64,000 nucleotides of DNA from Lachnospiraceae bacterium C1.1 (lineage in GTDB: Bacteria; Bacillota; Clostridia; Lachnospirales; Lachnospiraceae). Every line of letters begins with the position of its first letter. The first letter of the stretch is position 1. Positions 8,357-17,333 of the stretch are shown here, piece after piece. The stretch covers positions 28,993 through 92,992 of the forward strand of contig JAUISW010000002.1 of NCBI GenBank assembly GCA_030434875.1, in the 5' to 3' direction. A program made the translations under genes and the position numbers. The notes beneath the pieces are model-generated. The model made no database searches, was not told where the DNA came from, and worked only from the letters and a program-made list of their open reading frames with translations.

Positions 8357-9517
8357 ATGCAGAAAGGCAATGTTCTTGTCATCGGAAATTCCGGGGTGGG
8401 AAAATCTACACTTATAAATGCAGTATTAGGTTGGGACGCTAAGAAAAAGGCAATAACAGGCAGAGGAATATCCGGGGTAACAAAAGATCTTGAGATTTAT
8501 GAGAATAATGGTATTTCTTTCCGGCTTATTGATACAATAGGATTTGAACCCGGATTTTTTAAGGAAAGAAACGCTGTAAATGCAGTCAGAAAATGGTCAA
8601 GGAATGCTGCAAAGGATGGGAGAGAAGACAGTAGGATAAATCTTATCTGGTTTTGTGTTGATGGAACTTCGGCAAAACTTTTTCCAAAAACAATAGATTC
8701 TCTTATGAACGCAACCAGTATTTGGAAAAATGTACCTATAATAGTTGTTATTACGAAATCATATTCTGAGCCTGACCGCGAAGAAAACAAAAAAATGATC
8801 CGTATGGCATTTGCATCAAAAAAGAAATACAGAGACAGATTGAATGATATAATCCCTGTAGTAGCGGAACCTTATATAATAAAAGAGGGAATATATGCTG
8901 CACCTGAGGGAATAACAGAACTTATAGCGCTTACCAATAATCTTATGCCGGAAGGGTTTAAGGCAGCAGAGCAGGATGTTATAAATTATAATCTGATCAG
9001 AAAAAGAGCATTGTCTCAGACGGTCATAACTGTTGCAAGTTTAGCCGGGATAACTGTTGGAGGGGTTTCACTTCCTGTTGCTGACGGGGTTATTCTTGCG
9101 CCGACGGAAACGCTTGAGATAGAGTCCATCGCAAAAATATGGGGAATAAAAAAAGACAAGATGCATGAAGAGCTTTTTAATACCATACTTGAAGTTGGAA
9201 CTGTCGGAGCTGCCGGCAAATTGATAGCATCCGGTCTTAAGGCCGTTCCGGGAATAAACATAGGAGCTGCAGTAATAAATGCATTTATAGCAGGAACTGT
9301 TATTTTTGCATTAGGACAGGGATCAAGCTATATATTTGAGCAGATATATACGGGAAAGAGGTCTGCTTCAGATCTGGACTGGGTTAAATCTGTTATAGAG
9401 AAAAATATTACAAAATCTTCTATGGAAACATTGGCAGAGGCTATAAAGAATATTCCAAAGAACGCAGGAACCAGGGAAATTCTTGAGATAATAGCAAAGA
9501 CATTCTTGAAAAAATGA
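8357..9517 (+). CDS. GTPase with hydrophobic C-terminal domain (DUF697-like)
   Basis: The 386-residue protein has an Era/HSR1-type G domain at residues 1-190: G1 GNSGVGKST near 10, G3 DTIG near 58, and an ITKS G4-like motif near 133. The C-terminal part (about 215-330) has two hydrophobic Gly/Ala-rich stretches like the DUF697 domain of YcjF-type proteins, which suggests membrane association. The role is unknown. ATG 8357 has AGGAG seven bases upstream; a weaker ATG lies at 8342. It is coupled to the MBL-fold gene. Confidence 0.75.
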   Translation: MQKGNVLVIGNSGVGKSTLINAVLGWDAKKKAITGRGISGVTKDLEIYENNGISFRLIDTIGFEPGFFKERNAVNAVRKWSRNAAKDGREDSRINLIWFCVDGTSAKLFPKTIDSLMNATSIWKNVPIIVVITKSYSEPDREENKKMIRMAFASKKKYRDRLNDIIPVVAEPYIIKEGIYAAPEGITELIALTNNLMPEGFKAAEQDVINYNLIRKRALSQTVITVASLAGITVGGVSLPVADGVILAPTETLEIESIAKIWGIKKDKMHEELFNTILEVGTVGAAGKLIASGLKAVPGINIGAAVINAFIAGTVIFALGQGSSYIFEQIYTGKRSASDLDWVKSVIEKNITKSSMETLAEAIKNIPKNAGTREILEIIAKTFLKK

Positions 9518-9545
9518 TCATATAAAAAGAAAGAGAGGAAATTTC

Positions 9546-9938
9546 ATGGAAAGAGTAGTTAAGTTCTTAAAGGACGCAGAAACTTATTATCTTGCAACAG
9601 TTGAGGGAGATCAGCCGAGAGTTAGACCTTTCGGTACGGCACATATTTTTGAAGGCAAGCTTTATATCCAGACGGGTAAAGTAAAGGACGTTTCAAAGCA
9701 GATCCACGCAAATCCTAAGGTTGAGATTTGCGCTTTTAATAAGGGTGAATGGCTTAGGGTTGCCGGTGAACTTGTGGAAGATGACAGAAATGAAGCTCGC
9801 CAGTCTATGTTAGATGCTTATCCGTCATTACAGAAGATGTACAAAGCTGATGATGGAAATACAGAAGTATTCTACTTTAAGAATGCGACTGCAACGTTTA
9901 GTTCATTTACACATGAACCGGAAACAATCAATTTTTAA
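9546..9938 (+). CDS. Pyridoxamine-5'-phosphate oxidase-like flavin-binding protein
   Basis: The 130-residue protein has the split-barrel fold pattern of the PPOX family: ATVEGDQPRVRPFGTAHIFE near residues 18-37, then LYIQTGKVKDVSKQI. Such short members bind FMN or F420 and are usually orphan reductases, and this one cannot be assigned a substrate. It has its own AGAGAGGAAA binding site, lies 28 bp after the GTPase gene and is closed by a strong terminator. Confidence 0.82.
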   Translation: MERVVKFLKDAETYYLATVEGDQPRVRPFGTAHIFEGKLYIQTGKVKDVSKQIHANPKVEICAFNKGEWLRVAGELVEDDRNEARQSMLDAYPSLQKMYKADDGNTEVFYFKNATATFSSFTHEPETINF

Positions 9939-9953
9939 AGAACAAGAGGGTTA

Positions 9954-9992
9954 AGCCCCATCGTTATTTTCATAACGGTGGGGCTATTTTTT
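9954..9992 (+). terminator. Terminator closing the nag-to-PPOX block
   Basis: A perfect stem, AGCCCC.CGTTAT with ATAACG.GGGGCT around a four-base loop, is followed by A then six T. It lies 15 bp after the PPOX stop. Confidence 0.95.
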
Positions 9993-10131
9993 ATGATTTT
10001 GAAATAAGAAAAACTTATCACCGACGATAAAAACTAATGATTTTTCAAATCTGCTGACTGATGCTAGGATATTTACAACAAAAATAAACGAAATAAGACC
10101 AAATAAAAATAGAAAAGGAGATTATGAAAAT

Positions 10132-11415
10132 ATGAGTGATTACAGATTTGAAACATTACAGGTACATGTTGGACAGGAAGAAGCAGATCCGGCTACAGAC
10201 TCAAGAGCTGTACCGATTTATCAGACAACGTCTTATGTTTTTCATAACAGCAAACATGCGGCAGACAGATTTGGTCTTGCAGATGCAGGAAATATATATG
10301 GAAGACTGACAAATTCTACTCAGGATGTTTTAGAGAAAAGACTGGCTGCATTAGAGGGAGGAACTGCAGCATTGGCATTGGCATCCGGTTCGGCAGCGAT
10401 TACATATACTATAGAAGCGCTTGCGGCAAACGGTGGTCATATTGTTGCACAGAAGACAATTTACGGAGGCAGTTTTAATCTTTTGGAGCATACACTTCCG
10501 CAATACGGAATTACTACAACATTTGTAGATGCACATAACCTTCAGGAATTAGAAGCAGCGATAGAGGATAATACAAGAGCAATCTATCTTGAAACTTTAG
10601 GAAATCCAAACAGCGATATTCCGGATATAGATGCAATTGCTGAGATCGCACATAAGCATGGACTTCCTGTTGTTGTTGACAATACATTTGGAACTCCATA
10701 TCTGATCAGACCTATAGAGCATGGAGCTGATATAGTGGTACATTCTGCTACAAAATTTATAGGCGGTCATGGAACTACTCTTGGAGGAATAATTGTAGAG
10801 TCAGGAAAGTTTAACTGGAAAGAGAGTGGTAAATATCCGAATATAGCAGAGGCAAATCCAAGTTATCATGGAATATCATTTTACGATGCAGTAGGACCGG
10901 CAGCTTTCGTTACTTATATCAGGGCAATTCTTTTGAGAGATACAGGAGCAACGATTTCGCCATTTAATGCATTCCTTCTTTTACAAGGTGTAGAGACGCT
11001 TTCATTAAGAGTTGAAAGACATGCAGAAAATACAAAGAAGGTAGTTGAATTTCTAAGAAATAATCCGCTTGTAGAAAAGGTAAATCACCCATCACTTCCT
11101 GAGCATCCGGATCATGAACTATATGAGAGATATTTCCCAAATGGTGGAGCTTCTATTTTTACTTTTGATATAAAAGGCGGAAAAGAAGAGGCATGGAAAT
11201 TTATTGATAACCTGAAGATATTTTCGCTTCTTGCAAATGTAGCAGATGTAAAGAGTCTGGTTATACATCCGGCATCGACCACACATTCACAGCTTTCAGA
11301 AGAGGAACTTGAGGATCAGGGAATACATCAGAATACTATTCGTCTTTCAATAGGAACAGAGCATATTGATGATATTATTGCAGATCTGAAAAATGGATTT
11401 GATGCTATAGGCTAA
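10132..11415 (+). CDS. metY: O-acetylhomoserine sulfhydrylase
   Basis: The 427-residue cytoplasmic enzyme is a PLP-dependent gamma-replacement enzyme that makes homocysteine (or uses other thiols) from O-acetyl-L-homoserine and sulfide. The PLP lysine is K208 in HSATKFIGGHG. The opening GRLTNSTQ and the late ATTHSQL stretch are family signatures, and length matches MetY rather than shorter MetB. AAGGAG lies 11 bases before the ATG. A three-codon mini-ORF (ATG AAA ATA TGA) overlaps this start and might affect initiation. The ABC importer follows 61 bp downstream with no terminator between, so the genes probably form one sulfur operon. I saw no S-box or T-box in the leader. Confidence 0.93.
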   Translation: MSDYRFETLQVHVGQEEADPATDSRAVPIYQTTSYVFHNSKHAADRFGLADAGNIYGRLTNSTQDVLEKRLAALEGGTAALALASGSAAITYTIEALAANGGHIVAQKTIYGGSFNLLEHTLPQYGITTTFVDAHNLQELEAAIEDNTRAIYLETLGNPNSDIPDIDAIAEIAHKHGLPVVVDNTFGTPYLIRPIEHGADIVVHSATKFIGGHGTTLGGIIVESGKFNWKESGKYPNIAEANPSYHGISFYDAVGPAAFVTYIRAILLRDTGATISPFNAFLLLQGVETLSLRVERHAENTKKVVEFLRNNPLVEKVNHPSLPEHPDHELYERYFPNGGASIFTFDIKGGKEEAWKFIDNLKIFSLLANVADVKSLVIHPASTTHSQLSEEELEDQGIHQNTIRLSIGTEHIDDIIADLKNGFDAIG

Positions 11416-11476
11416 AGATTGTTTGGCTATTAATTAAACAAAATGTGAAAAGATAGATTTGGGAGGAACAGATATT

Positions 11477-12388
11477 ATGAAAAAGAAAAATTTAAATAAA
11501 TTGCTTTCTACTGTATTGACTTTAACTATTGCTGCATTTGCTATTACCGGCTGCGGATCGGTAAATGCACAGGAACTGCCATCAACTGAAAAAAGCAGTG
11601 AGGCATCAGAAAATGATGGAGAAAGCGAAAATAAAAATTACCGGACTCTTGACGAGATAAAAGAAAGCGGGACTATTAACATAGGTGTATTTTCTGATAA
11701 GAACCCATTTGGCTATGTGGATGAAAATGGTGATTATCAGGGCTATGATGTCTATTTTGCAGAAAGAATAGGACAGGATCTGGGGGTTGATATAAATTAT
11801 GTGTCCACGGAAGCTGCAAGCAGAGTTGAATATCTTGAAACCGGTAAGGTAGATATTATATTGGCAAATTTTACGGTAACAGATGAAAGAGCTGAAAAGG
11901 TTGACTTTGCATTACCGTATATGAATGTAGCACTTGGTGTTATATCACCTGAAACTAATGTGATCGAAGATATAAGCCAGATAAAAGAAGATGACCAGGT
12001 TATAGTTATCTCAGGAACTACCGCAGAGACATATTTTGAAAAGAATTATCCGGATATTCAGCTTCAGAAGTTTGATACCTATGCTTCTGCAAAGACTGCA
12101 TTTGAAAATGCTACCGGTGTTGCCTGGGCAAATGATAATACTGAAGTAATAGCCTACGCTAACGAAAATGAGGGATATGTTGTTGGCATTCCATCGCTTG
12201 GAAGTCAGGATACCATTGCTCCTGCGGTAACGAAGGGAAACAGTTCGCTTCTCGATTGGTTGAATGAGGAAATCCAAAATCTTGGAGATGAGCAGTTTTT
12301 CCATAAGGCATATGAGGAAACCCTGATCGATACTTATGGAAAAGATTATGAGGAAACACTTGTAGTAGAAGGCGGTGAGATTAAGTAA
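11477..12388 (+). CDS. ABC transporter substrate-binding lipoprotein, cysteine type (CjaA-like)
   Basis: The 303-residue protein has a signal peptide with lipobox ITGC (about residues 21-24), a Ser/Glu linker, and a periplasmic-binding-protein type 3 domain. The domain closely follows the Campylobacter cysteine-binding protein CjaA as I recall it: VDIILANFTVT, DFALPYMNVALGV, the SGTTAETYF segment and the QFFHKAYEETL ending. Cysteine import is therefore the best guess, which fits the neighbouring metY. ATG 11477 follows GGGAGGA; 11459 is an alternative. A hairpin directly downstream may raise its expression over the permeases. Confidence 0.85.
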   Translation: MKKKNLNKLLSTVLTLTIAAFAITGCGSVNAQELPSTEKSSEASENDGESENKNYRTLDEIKESGTINIGVFSDKNPFGYVDENGDYQGYDVYFAERIGQDLGVDINYVSTEAASRVEYLETGKVDIILANFTVTDERAEKVDFALPYMNVALGVISPETNVIEDISQIKEDDQVIVISGTTAETYFEKNYPDIQLQKFDTYASAKTAFENATGVAWANDNTEVIAYANENEGYVVGIPSLGSQDTIAPAVTKGNSSLLDWLNEEIQNLGDEQFFHKAYEETLIDTYGKDYEETLVVEGGEIK

Positions 12389-12394
12389 ATTATG

Positions 12395-12421
12395 AGGAGA
12401 GTCATTTGACTCTCCTGTTTT
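12395..12421 (+). terminator. Intra-operon attenuator hairpin
   Basis: AGGAGAGTC and GACTCTCCT pair perfectly around a four-base loop, followed by GTTTTA. It sits between the binding-protein and first permease genes and is probably a partial terminator or 3'-end stabiliser. Confidence 0.75.
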
Positions 12422-12480
12422 AATCTGATCATATACGAGTTGTATATTTAGCCTAAATCATAAAAGAAGAGGAAACAGGT

Positions 12481-13140
12481 ATGGAGCTAGAAATTTTATC
12501 AGCTTATTTTCCGAAATATCTGGAAGCTTTTCTCCTCACGGTGAGGATAGGAATTATTGGAATTGGGATTTCGTTTATTTTGGGAATTATAGCAGCCTTT
12601 TTTATACATTTTAAAATAGCTTTCTTTGCAAAGTTTTTTACTGCATATATAGAATTATTTAGAAATACACCGCTTCTCGTACAATTATTTTTAATTTATT
12701 TTGGACTACCTAAAATAGGAATAGTAATCCCGGCAGAGGTATGCGGGGCTTTAGGACTTGGACTGCTTGGAGGAAGTTATATGGCAGAGGGTTTCAGAAG
12801 CGGTTTAGCTGCAGTATCAGATTCACAGGCAGAGGGTGCATTGGCGTTGGGAATGAAAAAGAGTCAAATGTTTATTTTTGTAATATTTCCGGAAGCTTTT
12901 TATTTAAGTGTACCGGCTGTTACAGCAAATATTATTTTTTTATTGAAAGAAACAAGTGTATTTTCCGCAATCAGTCTGATGGATCTGATGTTCAGGGCAA
13001 AGGATCTGATCGGACTTTACTATAATACAAAAGAAGCTTTATTTTTATTGGTAATCTTTTACATGATCATGTTAGTTCCTGTATCAATTGCAGCTAATCT
13101 GATTGAGGGAAGAGTACATTATAAAATGTTTGGAGCATAA
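12481..13140 (+). CDS. Amino acid ABC transporter permease (HisM/GlnP family)
   Basis: The 219-residue integral membrane protein has about five membrane segments. Its early LFRNTPLLVQLF and the permease-ATPase coupling loop EGALALGMKKSQMFIFVIFP (about residues 117-136) are typical of the His/Glu/Gln ABC permease family. It forms one half of a heteromeric channel with the next gene. It is preceded by AAGAGGAAACAGGT. The start overlaps nothing, and the stop is 2 bp before the next ATG. Confidence 0.9.
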   Translation: MELEILSAYFPKYLEAFLLTVRIGIIGIGISFILGIIAAFFIHFKIAFFAKFFTAYIELFRNTPLLVQLFLIYFGLPKIGIVIPAEVCGALGLGLLGGSYMAEGFRSGLAAVSDSQAEGALALGMKKSQMFIFVIFPEAFYLSVPAVTANIIFLLKETSVFSAISLMDLMFRAKDLIGLYYNTKEALFLLVIFYMIMLVPVSIAANLIEGRVHYKMFGA

Positions 13141-13142
13141 AT

Positions 13143-13811
13143 ATGGGATTTGAACTTTTATTAAAAGGAAATAATATGGCCAGATTAGTTGGAGGCTTAT
13201 TGGTTGCACTCAGGATCAGCATGATATCAGTGATGATAAGCATGGTTCTGGGAGTTATCCTTGGTAGTATTATGACATTGAAAAATCCGGTCATTTCATT
13301 TATTTGTAAAATATATTTGGAAACCATACGAATTATGCCGCAGATGGTTTTGCTTTTTCTGGTTTATTTTGGAACAACCAAAGCAATGGGTATAAATTTA
13401 TCTGCAGAAACTGCATCTATAATAGTTTTTACATTATGGGGAACAGCAGAAATGTCTGATCTTGTAAGAGGAGCAGTTAACAGTATCCCAAGAATTCAAT
13501 ATGAAAGCAGCTATTCATTGGGAATGACAGTAAAACAAACATATATATTTGTAATAATACCACAAACTATAAGGAGGCTCCTGCCTCTTTCGATAAATCT
13601 GATAACCAGAATGATAAAAACCACGAGTCTGGTAATGATGATAGGTATAGTAGAGGTTTTAAAAGTTGGCCAGCAGATAATTGAAGCAAATAGAAAAAGT
13701 TCACCTGAAGCAGCATTCGGGATTTATACGACAATATTTATTTTATATTTTATTGTGTGCTCATCGATCAGTCTATTATCAAAATATTTTGAGAAGAATT
13801 GGGAAAATTAG
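13143..13811 (+). CDS. Amino acid ABC transporter permease, second subunit
   Basis: The 222-residue membrane protein is of the same family as the preceding gene, with ETIRIMPQMVLLFLVYF near residue 60 and the coupling-loop sequence SSYSLGMTVKQTYIFVIIP near 122-140. The two permeases differ enough to be distinct subunits of one importer. It starts two bases after the previous stop and ends one base before the ATPase ATG, so translation is tightly coupled. Confidence 0.9.
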   Translation: MGFELLLKGNNMARLVGGLLVALRISMISVMISMVLGVILGSIMTLKNPVISFICKIYLETIRIMPQMVLLFLVYFGTTKAMGINLSAETASIIVFTLWGTAEMSDLVRGAVNSIPRIQYESSYSLGMTVKQTYIFVIIPQTIRRLLPLSINLITRMIKTTSLVMMIGIVEVLKVGQQIIEANRKSSPEAAFGIYTTIFILYFIVCSSISLLSKYFEKNWEN

Positions 13812-13812
13812 T

Positions 13813-14550
13813 ATGGAAGAAATTTTAAGTTTAAATAATCTGACTAAAGTATATGATAATTTTACGGTATTGAATCATGTAAACTTAAGCGTAAATAAAG
13901 GAGAAGTAGTTGTAATAGTTGGTCCATCCGGATGTGGTAAGAGTACTTTGCTTAGAGCTATTAATGCTTTTGAAGATATTCAGGATGGAACAGTATCTCT
14001 TTATGGAGAAAGAATTAATCCATGTGAAGGAAAGCTAAATAAGGTTAGGGAAAAAATCGGGATGGTCTTTCAAAGTTATGATCTATTTCCGCACAAAACT
14101 GTTTTGCAGAATATGATACTTGCACCAATGATGGTGAAAAGAATAAAGAAAAAAGAAGCAGAAAAAGAAGCATTAGAATTATTAAAGCGTGTAGGTTTGG
14201 CAGAGAAAAAAGATAATTATCCCTGGCAGTTATCAGGTGGTCAGAAGCAGAGAGTAGCCATAGTCAGAGCGCTGATGATGCATCCGGAAGTTCTTCTTTT
14301 AGATGAGATAACGGCTGCGCTGGATCCTGAGATGATAAGAGAGGTATTGGAGGTTGTTGTAGATCTTGCCAAAGAGGGAAGAACAATGGTTATCGTTACC
14401 CATGAAATGTCATTTGCCAGAGCAGTTGCAGACAGAATGGTTTTTATTGATGGAGGGCATATTGTAGAAGAAGGAAGTCCGGATGAATTCTTTGAGCATC
14501 CTAAAACAGAGAGGTTAAAAAAGTTTCTGGATTCCTTCATCTATAATTAG
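13813..14550 (+). CDS. Amino acid ABC transporter ATP-binding protein
   Basis: The 245-residue cytoplasmic ATPase has Walker A GPSGCGKST near residue 36, Q-loop FQSYDLF, signature LSGGQKQR near 139, Walker B LLLDEITAALDP, and the switch His in VTHEMSF. It is the energiser of the polar amino acid importer formed with the two permeases and the CjaA-like lipoprotein. ATG 13813 overlaps the end of the permease gene; upstream in-frame ATGs would run inside the permease. The stop is only two bases from that of the convergent Rrf2 gene, with no terminator between. Confidence 0.93.
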   Translation: MEEILSLNNLTKVYDNFTVLNHVNLSVNKGEVVVIVGPSGCGKSTLLRAINAFEDIQDGTVSLYGERINPCEGKLNKVREKIGMVFQSYDLFPHKTVLQNMILAPMMVKRIKKKEAEKEALELLKRVGLAEKKDNYPWQLSGGQKQRVAIVRALMMHPEVLLLDEITAALDPEMIREVLEVVVDLAKEGRTMVIVTHEMSFARAVADRMVFIDGGHIVEEGSPDEFFEHPKTERLKKFLDSFIYN

Positions 14551-14552
14551 TC

Positions 14553-14957
14553 TTATCTTTCTCTTATCAAGTCACTGAGATATTTACTATAAAAGAAATC
14601 GTGTGTAAGTTGATCAAATTCTGTCCATAACGGTAAGGTTTCGCATTCGGATGCCCTTGGACAAGGCTCTGTTCCGGTCATGAGGCAGGAAACAGAAACA
14701 AGGGGACCATCCATAAGCTCTATAATTTCTCCGAGACAATATTCTTCCGGTTTTCTGCAAAGCTTATATCCGCCGCCTCTTCCACTTGTACCAAAGAGAA
14801 GCTTTGCGGAAACCAAATCTTTTACGATAATTTCCAGATATTTTTTTGAAATATTCTGTCTGGCTGCGATGTCTTTTAAGGGAATATATTTTCCGTCATA
14901 ATTTTCTGCAATATCTAATAATACACGAATTGCATATCGACCTCTAGTTGTTATCAT
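14553..14957 (-). CDS. Rrf2 family regulator with three-Cys (IscR-like) motif
   Basis: The 134-residue DNA-binding protein has a winged helix (AARQNISKKYLEIIVKDL, residues 31-48) and the wing GRGGGYKL. Cys91, Cys99 and Cys105 have the spacing C-x7-C-x5-C just before LPLW, like the Fe-S ligands of IscR-type Rrf2 proteins. The cysteine regulator CymR lacks this set. It diverges from mnmA, a common partner of iscR/cymR loci, and faces the cysteine-importer operon. It therefore likely senses Fe-S or cysteine status and controls mnmA and perhaps the sulfur genes (inference). The AGGAG site is seven bases before the ATG. Confidence 0.88.
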   Translation of the reverse strand: MITTRGRYAIRVLLDIAENYDGKYIPLKDIAARQNISKKYLEIIVKDLVSAKLLFGTSGRGGGYKLCRKPEEYCLGEIIELMDGPLVSVSCLMTGTEPCPRASECETLPLWTEFDQLTHDFFYSKYLSDLIRER

Positions 14958-15040
14958 TGAGACATCTCCTTTCTTTTAATCAATTATACAGTGACCAGAT
15001 ATGTGAAACAAGCAAGAATTTATTAATAATATAACACCTA

Positions 15041-15069
15041 TTGACATACTAGGCAAATATATTTATAAT
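15041..15069 (+). promoter_or_regulatory. Consensus sigma-70 promoter of mnmA
   Basis: TTGACA (15041-15046), 17 bp, then TATAAT (15064-15069) is a perfect match to both hexamers at ideal spacing, 35 bp before mnmA. The spacer TACTAGGCAAATATATT could hold an Rrf2 operator, and a promoter this strong would need repression. The operator is inference. Confidence 0.85.
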
Positions 15070-15103
15070 TCGGCTTAATTCTTAATTGAAACAGGAGATA
15101 TTA

Positions 15104-16159
15104 ATGGCTAAGGTGATAGTTGGTATGTCAGGAGGCGTTGATAGTGCTGTCTCTGCATATATATTAAAGAACAAAGGATATGATGTGACAGGAGTTACTC
15201 TTCGCACATTATTATCAGATAGTAAATGCTGTGAAATAGATGATGCAAGGAGAGCTTCCTGGAAAATAGGGATAAAATATTATACACAGAATTGTATTTC
15301 AGAGTTTAAGGAAAAAATAACGGATCCTTTTATTAATAATTATCTAAGTGGTATTACGCCTAATCCTTGTGTTATCTGCAATCGTCTGATCAAATGGGAC
15401 AGGCTGCTCTATTACGCGGATATCTTAAAGGCAGAATATATTGCTACGGGTCATTATGCAACTATAGTTAAAAAAGATAATGGAAGATATACAGTAAAAA
15501 TGGCGGAGGATGCAGGAAAAGATCAGACATATATGCTCTATCGTCTGTCACAGGAGCAATTATCGAGAACGCTTATGCCTCTTGGTAAATTCAAGAAAGA
15601 TGAAGTGCGTGAGATTGCAAAGAATGCAGATATTCCTCTTGCAAAAAAAAAGGATTCTCAGGAAATCTGTTTTGTAACAAATGGAGGCTATGCAGACTAT
15701 ATCGAAAAAAACTCGAAGAATCCAATTCCGGGAGAAGGAAATTTTCTTGATGAGACAGGAATTGTAATAGGAAAACATAGAGGAATCATTCATTACACAG
15801 TAGGACAACGAAAAGGTCTTGGTCTGGCACTTGGTTATCCGGCGTATGTTAAGGAGATACGCGCAGCAGAAAATGAGATAATAATAGGAAAAGAGGAATC
15901 ATTATACAGAAAAGAAATTATATCTAATGAGCTATCTTTTATGAGTATTGCAGATCCGAATGTTGGAGATGAATTTGAGGCTGTAGTAAAGGTTCGTTAT
16001 CATCATGCAGGGCAGAGCGCAAGGATAAAAATGATAGACGATACGACAGTCAAAATTAGCTTCAAAGATCCTGTAAGAGCAGCATCACCTGGACAATCGG
16101 CAGTCTTTTATGATAAGGAAGGCTGTGTGATAGGAGGCGGAATAATTATCAGAAGTTAA
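15104..16159 (+). CDS. mnmA: tRNA-specific 2-thiouridylase MnmA
   Basis: The 351-residue enzyme thiolates U34 of tRNA Lys, Glu and Gln, taking sulfur from a cysteine desulfurase. The PP-loop GMSGGVDSAV is at residues 6-15. The two catalytic cysteines are in NPCVICN near residue 90 and QEICFVT near 187. ATG 15104 follows AGGAGA; an upstream ATG at 15086 lacks a site. In many Firmicutes mnmA follows iscS and an Rrf2 gene. Here the Rrf2 gene is adjacent but divergent and the desulfurase gene is absent from the window. Confidence 0.96.
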   Translation: MAKVIVGMSGGVDSAVSAYILKNKGYDVTGVTLRTLLSDSKCCEIDDARRASWKIGIKYYTQNCISEFKEKITDPFINNYLSGITPNPCVICNRLIKWDRLLYYADILKAEYIATGHYATIVKKDNGRYTVKMAEDAGKDQTYMLYRLSQEQLSRTLMPLGKFKKDEVREIAKNADIPLAKKKDSQEICFVTNGGYADYIEKNSKNPIPGEGNFLDETGIVIGKHRGIIHYTVGQRKGLGLALGYPAYVKEIRAAENEIIIGKEESLYRKEIISNELSFMSIADPNVGDEFEAVVKVRYHHAGQSARIKMIDDTTVKISFKDPVRAASPGQSAVFYDKEGCVIGGGIIIRS

Positions 16160-16245
16160 TATGTTTTTCTGATTGCTAATTTCTCGACAATTAAATAAGA
16201 TATTATTAACAATAAAAACAGTTTATATAATGAGGGTAATAGTAG

Positions 16246-16956
16246 ATGTATGACTTTAATGAAAAACTTGCTGTTATAACCGGCGGGGCAAATGGAATCG
16301 GAAAGTGTATAGCTGATGAATTTAGGAAAAATGGGGCTTTTGTTGAAATAATTGATAAAGCTGATGGGGATCATTTTGTTGGTGATATTTCAAAAAAAGA
16401 AACGCTTGAAGAGTTTGCAGAGTTCGTGATAAAGAAGTACGGAAAGGTGGACTTTCTGATTAATAATGCCCTTCCTCTTATGAAGGGAATAGATGAATGC
16501 AGCTATGAAGAATTTGGTTACGCTCTGTCGGTAGGAGTAACGGCACCGTTTTATCTTACAAAGCTTTTTTTGCCGTATTTTGAAAAAGAAGCTTCTGTTA
16601 TAAATATCTCATCCTCCAGGGATAGAATGAGCCAACCACAGACAGAAAGCTATACTGCAGCTAAAGGTGGTATTGCAGCACTTACGCATGCACTCGCAGT
16701 AAGTCTTTCCGGAAAGATCAGGGTCAATTCGATTTCTCCGGGCTGGATAGATACAGATTATTGCGAGTATGAAGGTCCTGATGCTGCTCAGCAGCCGTCA
16801 GGGAGAGTTGGAAATCCGTTGGATATAGCAAATATGGTTTTATTTTTATGTTCAGATAAAGCCGGATTTATAACAGGAGAGAATATTTGCATAGATGGGG
16901 GAATGACGAAGCAAATGATCTATCATGGTGACAATGGATGGAATTTAACTTTATAA
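16246..16956 (+). CDS. Short-chain dehydrogenase/reductase
   Basis: This 236-residue Rossmann oxidoreductase has the NAD(P) motif GGANGIGK near residue 14-21, NN in FLINNA, the catalytic Ser in NISSS near 122, and YxxxK in SYTAAKGG near 138. The closing IDGGMTKQMIYHGDNGW is common among glucose/3-oxoacyl-type SDRs. The substrate is unknown. A GAGGGTAATAG site precedes ATG 16246, and a strong terminator at 16966-17007 ends the unit. Confidence 0.9.
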   Translation: MYDFNEKLAVITGGANGIGKCIADEFRKNGAFVEIIDKADGDHFVGDISKKETLEEFAEFVIKKYGKVDFLINNALPLMKGIDECSYEEFGYALSVGVTAPFYLTKLFLPYFEKEASVINISSSRDRMSQPQTESYTAAKGGIAALTHALAVSLSGKIRVNSISPGWIDTDYCEYEGPDAAQQPSGRVGNPLDIANMVLFLCSDKAGFITGENICIDGGMTKQMIYHGDNGWNLTL

Positions 16957-16965
16957 GCATATTCA

Positions 16966-17007
16966 AGATCATATATACAAAAAATGTATATATGGTCTTT
17001 ATTTTTT
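16966..17007 (+). terminator. Terminator after the SDR gene
   Basis: AGATCATATATACA pairs with TGTATATATGGTCT around a short A-rich loop (one G-U pair), followed by TTATTTTTT. Confidence 0.85.
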
Positions 17008-17114
17008 GGTCTTAAATTAAAGCCATCTGATTTAACTCTTCAATAATTCAAAAAGAATTAAAATCTTGATATTATAAAATTAAATCTTATGTTATGAGGA
17101 GGGAACAATAATAT

Positions 17115-17333
17115 ATGAAGAAAACGTTAATTTTAGCTATAGTTTGTGCGGTTACATTAGCCGGGTGCGGAAGTACTGAGAAGGCAGCTGATACAGCTTC
17201 ACAGGCTGCATCAGGACAGGCAGAAGAAACTGCCGGATCAGTTGCAGAAACCGGGAGCGCATCAGAAACTGAAGCTTTTTTGATAATGATATGTGTATTT
17301 TTACTCATTAGACTCAGTAATATTTCTGTATGA
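17115..17333 (+). pseudogene. Truncated lipoprotein gene ending inside a recombinase gene
   Basis: The frame has a GGAGGGA site and a full lipoprotein signal (lipobox LAGC, residues 15-18), then an Ala/Ser/Glu/Thr linker to about residue 55. After that the protein abruptly becomes the hydrophobic stretch FLIMICVFLLIRL, which is antisense to the last codons of the convergent tyrosine recombinase. Other lipoproteins in this window with similar linkers have folded domains of about 300 residues after it, so the functional domain seems lost. The breakpoint near 17277 probably marks the edge of an insertion or deletion that brought in the recombinase. Confidence 0.7.

Noticed and set aside
9993..10131. 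S-box, T-box or similar leader before metY
   Set aside because: The 138-bp leader lacks the conserved stems or a terminator/antiterminator pair.
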